64,000 nucleotides of DNA from Panorpa germanica. Its lineage: Eukaryota > Arthropoda > Insecta > Mecoptera > Panorpidae. The position numbers and the translations under genes were made by a program. The notes beneath the pieces are model-generated. The model was not told where the DNA came from. It saw only the letters and a list, made by a program, of their open reading frames with translations, and searched no databases. The stretch's first letter is position 1. Each line of letters starts with the position of its first letter. This document shows, one piece after another, positions 50,507 through 64,000 of the stretch. The DNA is taken from positions 21,550,001 through 21,614,000 of the forward strand of contig OY783207.1 in assembly GCA_963678705.1 (NCBI GenBank), in the 5' to 3' direction.

Positions 50507-53500
50507 GCTTACAGGAAAACTGTACTCACTAAGTTTAAATTATTACTGGTTTTTGGAAACACAATTACACTCGATTTATACAATTTATTACAAAAGAATT
50601 TATTTAAATAATTTAGTATTTGTCGCCGATAATATAGATTACAGATCTAATGGAGAACCATGACACAAAAACTAATGCGATTTTGATTACATTCCTAAAT
50701 AATCTGATAGTTATGATAATTGTGAGAATATGCAATATGTTATACGATATATTGATATTTAGACGTGTGCATGAAATCTAAGGGGTATATTAATTATGTC
50801 ACACACAAAGAGACATCACATCTAGTCTAAAATTTGACCTAAAAAAAAGCAAGACTATAATAAAAATATAAAACTAAAAAACTATTTTTTTCTTCTAAAA
50901 CTATTTTAAAGTCTGTTTTTTTTGGTGAAATTAATTTTTTTAAGAAATGTAATCTGTATACAAAGATATACCATAGGTTGAATATTTGGTTTAATTGAAA
51001 ATCAACCCCATCAGTCAGACACTTTCATGTTTTCTTTTCCATTCAAAATTTTAGTCAAAGCTACACAAACTACGTCTTTATTTTATCTTTCTTATACACT
51101 GTAAAGTTAGCCTGAGATGACTCATGGGGTTTCTCAAATAGTCAATGTGTTACTTAATTTCTATAAAATTGTACATACTGATAAAGTTGGCTACCAGAAC
51201 ATCAAATGTCCAATATATGTTTAATAACTCGGTACATTTTAGGAGATATTACCAATTAAAATATTTTTTTTGTCTCTTTAACTATTAAAGGGATCCATAA
51301 AATTCGAATGCATGATACGACACATTCGACGATTTGCCATCAAAATCATGTTTTGTTTTATTTTAAAACAGTTCTGTTTTTCTAAAACAGACTATTCACA
51401 CTGAACATGTTGAATGTTCACACACTGAATGTTTTTCTGTGTGTTTCATAATAATTATAAGCAACAACTGACAAGTGCAAATGCTCACAAAAAACAAAAC
51501 TGCGTGTTCAAACCAAGCAGACTAAAAAACAACAACAAACGTGTTTTCCTTTCATCCAGATGGGAATGTGTTTTGTTTACTAAAACAGCTACAAAAGACA
51601 AAAATGTTCAAAGAAATATCTCTTTGATGTAAACATTGATGTTCTGAAAAACAAGTATTTGTTCGTGTTGTTGTTAGTGAACTGTCTCTCTCATTTACTA
51701 CTAAAGACTGGGCCGTCTATTCCATGAAGTTTATATAAACTCGATTATTTATTTCTTCTGTGACGTACTATGTACAGCTAAAACATGCGGCAAAACTGTT
51801 ACTCATATTTGAAATAGATATAACTATTTCGACTAAATGTTATACATACCACTTGGATTGTTGAAACTATTGAAACTATTTTTATATATCGTGATCTCAT
51901 TGCTCCGTGGTGGTGCTTAATCGATACATCTAATAAACCCAACCTTTATGAAATCAATGAAAAGACTTATTTATTTTCAATGAAATTTATTATCTAGTTT
52001 CAACAAGGATGGGAAACTACACGTATAGTATAAATCAAAAATATTATTGGAACGGACATTATTTTATCATTAAAACTATTGTGACTGTTGTACTAAGATC
52101 TACAATGGACAGATTTGCTACATCAATAGAATAACCAAACAGATTATGACAAACGTTTTTACGTTGTATGCCAGAACCTGCTTAGCTGCTCTACTGTACA
52201 AATAAATAAAGCTAGGTTATATAATACAGTAGTATATAGGTTTTTTATGTCTACAAAACCATTTTGCATCAATATTCACAAATATGCATATTTAAATATC
52301 ATTTATAAATAATTTAAAATTTATTTATCACAACTATAATAAAACAGTACGCTACGCTATATTTAAATCAAAGAACAATTATTGAACACCTTGTTTTCAC
52401 ACGTATTTGTATAAAATTACATTTACAAATTTATTATTTATTTTTAAATGTATTATTTAAACATTCACAATTTTATAAAAGTAGCAAATATACATTTACT
52501 TAGCAAATATTATTTAAATTATAAATAAATTATTTTAAAAACTGATATATTTGTAATAATACTAAAAAAAAAAGTTGGATATTTAAAGAAACCTCTTTAT
52601 TTTTTTTTTCTTTGCGAAAAACTGAATGTAACTAAAATGTTGCTTTACCTAAAGTAAAGTAAACCATAGTAAATAAAAAATCAAATTTGTGTTAATTATA
52701 CTAATTGTAAAGCTGATTTCCACATTGATATAGTTTTCATTTTTTCTTTGAATGGATTCAGTGTCGAGCAGTAATATATAAATTATGATATTATTATTTT
52801 TTTAAATTTCTTTATATTTCACAAGTTCAAACTTGAATTAAAGGTTAAAACTAAAACTATATTTACTATTAAAACTAAATTCAATATGTAGGAACGACGC
52901 TTAAATCATATTCCCAGCTTCTATTTTAATTTTTAATGTTAGTTAATAGTTATTATATGCTATAGTATATAATATTATATAGTTTCGGAATAAGTACTAT
53001 TTGCTACATTATGACATACTTTAATTTGATTTTGAATTACTTTTTCAATTATATACATATATTATACATTTTGATAATTTAGTTTTTGGAAAAATAAACA
53101 TTGCTGCTGCATTTATTATTAGTGCTGCTTTTAATAATAATAATGGAAATGATGTCTATGTATGAAGTTTAAAAACATTAATTAAGATTTATGTTTTAAG
53201 TTAGAAAGTATAAAACGACACCTCAAACTAAAATTAAAACTTTTACTGGGAATGATTAGACATATTGCCGTAAACTATATAATTTAAATTAAAATTAAAA
53301 CAGTGGCTGGAATTATACTTTAGAGTATACCTTCGAAATTATTACGTAATGACAAAATATTATATTGAATATGGTGAAAGTGGACTACTCATTTTACTTC
53401 GCTGAAAACTATATTCTACATTATATTTAAAAATAATAAAAAATTCTCTAATTTCGCAAGAAGTATTATTACATACATATCAGTTGCTTAGCGTATGAAT

Positions 53501-55685
53501 ATATTTAAAGATATTTATATATTAATTTGCAATTTTAAGTATCCTTTTTTAAATGATTACGTAAGCTCGATAAAAGCTTAGTTTTTTGATTGTGCTTTAA
53601 ATATTTGACATGAACCGAAACTATGAACAAACAGATTAATAAAACTTTATATTGAAACCATTAGCGTACTAAACAACTATATTTACTAATTTACTATTTA
53701 GTACGCTTTGCTAATTATAAAATTTTCTCATATTTTATTAATAACTTTTTTAAAATAACATTATTTTAATTTTTAGGTAATATTTTACAAGTAATTTACG
53801 GTGTGTCTATAAGTGTGTTTACATAAAACAGCAATTTCTACATGTTATACAGTACTATTAATCCGTACTAAATGAAATTCTTCTACATAACAATGCGCAA
53901 GCGTTAGCTGACAATATTTAAATTGCGGTAGAGCTCCTTTTATTTGCTTTTCCTTCTGTATATTCTCAACAATTTAAAATTAAACATTGATATAGCAAAT
54001 GCGTTTACCAGAAAATGTTAAGTAAATGACACATACATTTAAATCAACAGTAGATGAAAACATTGAGCTCATACCAAATATACTTGTGGGAAATTATGAC
54101 AAAACAGTTTTATAAAAATTAATTTCTTCCATATATAAATTAGATATATTATTTAGTCTCCTTAAACAATCACAAGAAGTTATGTAATTTACTTTATTAC
54201 ACTTTAAGAACATAAGTAATTATGTTATATTTATTATATTTAATAGACGACAGTGTTCGCATTTTCCTTTACTTTTATTTAATTGTGTTGAATTTTATTT
54301 TTCACACAAAGCTGACCATGAAAATTTACAAAAGCTCTTCAATTTTAACACCAATAAATACAAAAAGAATTGTAATAGCGGTATTAATGTTAAATGTGTT
54401 AAATTGTATTGTTGTATATACGTGTTACAGATTAAAAATTATATTATCTTATAAATAGTAATAAAATTTGATTTTAATGAAACCTACTATAAATTTCTCT
54501 ATACCGACTTAAATTATGTTTAAAATAGTTAAAATTAATCTAAAACTGCAAAAAGGTCATGTTATGACTGTCAATAATCAAACAAAAGACATTTTTATTT
54601 TTGTAATTATCCGACAAAGTTCTGATTTATGAATTTTAATAAATAAAGTAATAGTAGGAATTCTGATATCATCATCGTCATTAGGTTTTAACAAAATAAT
54701 TCATTACATTAATACCTTCAATAAAAAGTCAAGTGATGTATACGTAGAAAATTATTATTTGTTTAAAATGCATGCTATTAGGAAATATCTTTTTAAAATT
54801 GTATATGTATTTTTAAAAGACATACAAAATTAAATATTAGTTATTTAAAAAAGTAGATTAAATATTTGGAATGGTAAATTATAATCATGTTGATCATGCA
54901 TTTATTTAAAATACAATTTCTTTCGTTATTTTATAATATACACAAATTTTGTCTGTAGTGGTATTCTAGACCACATTAACCAAATTGAATTGACAAAAAT
55001 TATTTTTTGTGTATAGTTGGATGACGAAAGAAAGTTATGTGTTATCCGATTAATTTTATTTTGATTTGTAGCTTTTAGCATTATATTTTAAGCAGACACT
55101 TTGGAATATCATAAAAAAATATTTGTTATAACTTTCGATGTATCTAAAATTATTTAAATAAATTGAGCTTTTATTATTATTTTTATTTTGGTGCATTTTA
55201 TAAAACTAATATCATTTATGTAACTTATGTAAATTTATTATCAAAAATGTTTTATTGTTTAAATAAATGAATGATTACGTCTTTGTTAGAAGTTAGAAAC
55301 AAACTATCAAAATCGTAGTGTAATTTATATACAAAGTTAGAAACAAATTTTTATGTATTTTCAAGTTCCTTCTCAAATTATCCATATAATATAAATATTT
55401 GCAATATCTAGAAATATTGTAACACTAATTTCATTAGCGAATATGGATAAAAAATATTTTATTTTATTTATATAATGACTAAGTTATTAAAATATGAATA
55501 ACAAAATTTAAAAAATATCAGCAAAATAATGTTTCGTGCAAAAATTAATAATAATAAATTCTAAACATGATTACAATTATATACATATAAAATCTAATAA
55601 CGTCCAAATAATCATTTCTAACAAAAATATAATTAAAAGCTAAACAAATTTCACTGGTATTGAACTTAAACTAGAATTGTTTCAT
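50507..55685. other. gene-free AT-rich desert
   Basis: Over 5 kb without a recognisable gene. A MITE fragment lies at 51140-51295 (ACTGATAAAGTTGGCTACCA and the TTAACTATTAAAGGGATCC end). From about 52200 onward the sequence is extremely AT-rich with TTTAAAT and ATTTAT runs and no structure I can name. Confidence 0.45.
51140..51295 (+). mobile_element. MITE fragment, ATGGGCTTGTGTCC family
   Basis: Internal 5' part of a diverged copy: TTAATTTCTATAAAATTGTA, AAAGTTGGCTACCAGAACAT, TTTTTGTCTCTTTAACTATT. Both terminal repeats are lost. Confidence 0.65.
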
Positions 55686-60221
<4,536 letters not shown>

Positions 60222-60299
60222 CTACACAATTATTTGGACACAATATTTAAAATAAAGAAATTAAAAATAATATATATGTACATGTAACATCTTATATTA

Positions 60300-61168
60300 T
60301 AATGTCCGAGGTGTATGTTTGTTTTCTTATATTCTTATATTCTTATATGTTTACGCGATTCGTATGGTAGCTCGAAAACGGCTCCATGGAAGTTTTTAAA
60401 AATTTCCTATTTCGTAGAGAAAAAAATTCTAAGACTTTTGGCGTCCTCGGATTTTTCCCTGAATTTCCTGGAAACCCGTAATTTTGGAAAAACTGGAAAA
60501 AAAGTGAACCCTTTTTTGCTGTATTACTTTTAATTCGTAAAAGATAGAAAGTTGAAATTTTGCATGTGTATTAAGGTATTCAATGCTGACATTTTTCAAA
60601 AATTAGAAATTCAAAAAGTGAAAAAGGGGGGGTTGAAGAAATTCGGGGGCCCGGTAGGGAACTTTGGAGAAAGTTCATATTCTGGATTCTAGAATAATTA
60701 AGTATATTATTAATAAAAAAAAATTCAAAATTTCAAAATTTTATTTGGGGGCACGGGGGCAGTATTTTCCGAGAGTAAAAATTGTGCTAGAAAGTTGAAA
60801 TTTTGTATATAGGCTAACTTTGGTAACTTATTTACGAATCGAAAAAAAAAATCCCAAATTTTGAAAAAAAGTTGGTCAAATAAGGCATAAATTGAAAATA
60901 TTTTTTATTTTGATAAAAAAATAATATTTTTTTAGTCAATTTATATGTGTGTATATGTGCGCGAGTTTATTTATTATTTCAATTTAAAAATAGAACAGTT
61001 AAATATGAAATTTAATTACGAATTATTTTATTGGATTTAAATGATACACGCCAAAAAGTCTTCGCTTTGCGACGGGGGTAAACGTTGCTGGAATTTAAAT
61101 TTTTACATGAAGTTCAAGCCACACATAAAAGACAGACGTCGCTTGCGACGGGGGTAAAAGCTAGTATT
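60300..61168 (-). repeat. dispersed repeat with GACGGGGGTAAAAGCTAGTA end
   Basis: A non-coding element ending GCGACGGGGGTAAAAGCTAGTA, with a second GCGACGGGGGTAAACGTTGC about 80 bp earlier. Reversed, it starts TACTAGCTTTTACCCCCGTC, a start that I recall from repeats in many insect genomes. The inner part, with G-runs near 60629, 60646-60652 and 60747-60758, has a diverged relative at 43075-43290. Confidence 0.5.
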
Positions 61169-63097
61169 AGTATAATGTTATGCAAAATGGCAACCATTTT
61201 TGACCAAGTTCATGCTTTACATATTAGTAATTATTTACATCTTATTTACTATTAGATAATGGATTTGTTTGTTTTGTCACTGTATCGTTCTATCAAATAC
61301 GACTGATCATTTTGTATTAGTCATCCTACAGCCAAACATTCGTGTTCGGGTACGTATGCTCCATATAAGTGGTGTAAGCACGCATGATTGCATACATAGT
61401 TCGTGCTCACGGAGTAAACATTCATATATCCGTACAAGAAACACAAACGTTCGTCTGGTACTGTTAAATAAAACACATCAAAGCGAATCTGACAATTGGC
61501 AAAATGCAGGAATGAGTCTCCATACATTTGTGACCTTTACAATAAGTTTAGAATCGGGCTGTAAAAGTTTCGCGTAATAAATAGGATATTTATCTTTGCC
61601 ACCATATGCTAGGCAACATTTAATGTAGTGTAAATGGTAGAAGAAGATTTTTCTTACAGTTTTAAGGAAAAGAAAATGAATATTCAATCCATTTGATTTC
61701 TCCACCACCAATAACTAACCCAGTTCATAGACAACAAAACTAAAGGCATAATCAATATTTTTTTGTTTAGCGAATTCTTTCTGCCGGTATTTTCTTCCTT
61801 CATTTAAGTAGGATATTCGAATCATACATACGAAATGTTTTAATATAATTCCCAATGACCTTGAGTGGCACTCTATTTTTGTATTTGCAATTCCGAATTC
61901 TTTTGAAAAGCAAGAAAACCGGATGGAGAGAGTCGAGGACGCTGAACTAGCTAAGACTGATGAATTACAAAACACATTTATTTTACCCGTTATAATATTT
62001 TTGGTTATTTGGCAATATATTTATAATGATTTCACAAAGAAATATCAATTTTTCAGTTAAATAATGTATAACGCTTTTCTAACTATAGCATTACTTAAAT
62101 TTCTTCTTTAGCGTTAAACTTTGAATTATTTATATTTATTTTATTTCGTAAACAACATTCTTGTAAGTGTTTTACTATCCGTATTTTAAAGTGTTATAAT
62201 GTAATGTCTGTACATAAAAACTTCTTGGCACACTAACTGCAATTTATATTCAGAATTGATAAATTGAAAATTGTGCTTAGTCATAGTGAATAAAGCGGGC
62301 AATATCGTAATGTGAAAGATACAATAGAAAAGACAGCCTTTATGATAAAAAACAAAGCGTGCGTTATCTACAGCACTGGGACTTCAATATGACTTAAAAT
62401 GACAAATCAAACAAATCTTTTATCTTCAACAGTTGTAAATTACAAGCAAGTTGTAATATAATAAATAAAATGTTGTCAAACCCTGAACTTTTTATTAAAA
62501 CCGTTGAAAAACTTTTATGAGTAACTGACAACCGGAGAGGAGTGAAGGGGATGGGAATTTTCACAAGGTCAGCGCGTAGGCTTTACGAAAATTCATTTTA
62601 AACATAACAGAAAAGTTTATAATTGGATTCGTTTTTTCCTTCATTTCTTTTGATGTTAATATAATTTTAAAAATGTCAGAATTATATAAAAGCACAAATC
62701 TTATAAATCGTATATAAAATATATGTATATACGAAGTAGGTTCAAAAAGTTTAAGCTCTGAGAGATATTAGTATTTTAATATTTAAGGCAAAAATTTCAC
62801 TCAGAACTTTTGACAATTTGACATTTCTGTTTAATAAGATTAAATCATTAAATAATTATGATGAAACTTGCCAATTTTTGATAGTGCCTAGTAGCATGGG
62901 AATAACTCACAATTTACCATCGCGTTAAACAAAACCAGTAAATATCACGAAAATACAGGGAAAATGTAATGGAAATTTATTAACAAATGTCTGTCTATGT
63001 AAATGGTTAACACTTACACAGCATTTTTGCAACGTTTCTTGTACTGTCTGTAGCGGTATATTTGTTAAATGAGTGTATCACATACAATACTTTTAGA
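61169..63097. other. presumed spastin intron, no exon seen
   Basis: I searched the minus strand for the spastin MIT domain and hairpin exons and saw neither. Frames at 61269-61577 (plus) and 61715-61975 (minus) have no recognisable family. Confidence 0.4.
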
Positions 63098-63585
63098 CCC
63101 CGAACCAGGGTACTATCACTTAGTGTAAAATTCATCACTGTCGCTTTAGGCGTCCTCAATCCGTCATTTTTGGAATAGTGAACTAAAATGCTCGGCGACT
63201 CAACATTTGAAGGGAATAAAGGGTAAAGGGAGTGCACTGAGCTAAAGTTCAGTGCAGTTCAGTGATACCACATATTAAAACATAATATTTTTGTATAGTA
63301 CTAAACAAATGCAAGTAATTGTATACAAAGTGATACAAAGCATAACACAAAATAAAACTACAATATCAATATATATTTATGTATATATATAAATATTATG
63401 TTCAAATATGTGGTATCACTGAACTGCACTAAACTTTAGCTCAGTGCACTCCCTTCACCCTTCATTCCCTTCAAATGTTGAGTCGCTGAGCATTTTAGTT
63501 CACTATTCCAAAAATGGCGGACTGAGAGCGCCTAAAGCGACAGTGATGAATTTTACACTAACTGATAGTACCCTGCCCCGAACAC
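63098..63585. mobile_element. fold-back element with arms of about 190 bp
   Basis: The left arm 63098-63287 (CCGAACCAGGGTACTATCAC onward, through AGTGCACTGAGCTAAAGTTC) is repeated inverted at 63393-63585 (CACTGAACTGCACTAAACTT through GATAGTACCCTGCCCCGAAC). The loop is about 100 bp of AT-rich sequence. The arms are about 95 percent alike by eye. It is non-coding; the short frame in the left arm is chance. Confidence 0.88.
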
Positions 63586-63589
63586 ACTA

Positions 63590-63725
63590 CGATTAAAACC
63601 GCGTTGAAACCGCGTCGCGTTCATTTGTAAGAGCTGGACCACACTGCGATTTAATTCGCAAGCGGTTTAAATACCGTGGTTTTATTTCTGTATACCAGCA
63701 CACACTGAGATTAAAAAACCGCGTG
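63590..63725. repeat. AACCGCG-rich inverted repeat
   Basis: GATTAAAACCGCGTTGAAAC on the left, TTTAATTCGCAAGCGGTTTA in the middle and GAGATTAAAAAACCGCGTGG on the right share an AAACCGCG core, in part inverted. It directly abuts the fold-back element and may be a separate small MITE. Confidence 0.45.
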
Positions 63726-64000
63726 GTTGGTTTATTTTTAATATGTTTATAGAGTGAGATCCCAAAGCCGGTAGACATCACTCATTTTCTGATGAACAAA
63801 ATGTGTAAGATTGAGTAGTGTTAGTATGTACAATGATCGTATGCCTGCCTGCTAACTTGACCAGGCGGCCATTTTTCAGATATCATGTAATCAAGGTTTA
63901 TGTCTCACTCACTCTCATGCGCACGGATAATGCCATCTTGCTCCTACTCATAGTGTAATTAAAATTGGGTCTAGGGGATGATAAAATGACGTCACAAATT
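63726..64000. other. window end, no gene seen
   Basis: It contains a solo element terminus GAGATCCCAAAGCCGGTAG at 63757 that is similar to 12361. No exon is recognised. Confidence 0.35.

Noticed and set aside
61715-61975. Possible upstream spastin exon
   Set aside because: The translation has neither the MIT domain pattern nor the membrane hairpin, and no phase-compatible donor to join the exon at 60221.

Overview
The window is nuclear DNA of an arthropod, almost certainly an insect. It is strongly AT-rich, its genes have spliceosomal introns with GT/AG borders, and much of the space between genes is made of short inverted-repeat elements. It carries a pickpocket-type DEG/ENaC channel, a gene family best known from insects and expanded there. 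A degenerate LINE ORF2 tail resembles families that are common in Hymenoptera, but the order cannot be fixed from this sequence.

Layout. From 1 to 28,500 the sequence is mostly non-coding and repeat-rich. It holds one orphan coding exon (1140-1454, minus), two CG-rich islands, several families of miniature inverted-repeat elements (MITEs), a tRNA-headed SINE family and a dead LINE tail. From 28,548 to 35,832 lie two complete convergent genes: an intronless 26S proteasome ATPase Rpt5 (plus) and an 11-exon SEL1L/Hrd3 (minus). From 37,045 to 45,893 there is a duplicated unit with an SRP RNA (7SL) gene about 390 bp upstream of a U6 snRNA gene. Two units are on the plus strand. A third is inverted and lies inside an intron of the 10-exon pickpocket channel gene (42,485-50,506, minus). 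All three units also carry the same 54-bp pickpocket exon; only the inverted copy is in register with the gene. From 50,507 to 55,685 is a gene-free AT desert. From 55,686 to 60,221 are the last eight exons of spastin (minus); its membrane hairpin and MIT exons must lie beyond the right edge. The right end holds a large fold-back element.

The exon models of SEL1L, pickpocket and spastin were joined by hand. Every junction keeps phase, and the two complete coding sequences add up to whole codons (736 and 463 residues). Rpt5 and SEL1L both act in protein degradation (proteasome base and ER-associated degradation), but their adjacency may be chance. The most unusual feature is the 7SL-U6-pickpocket exon duplication, in which the second and third 7SL copies are nearly identical to each other but have an S domain very different from the first.
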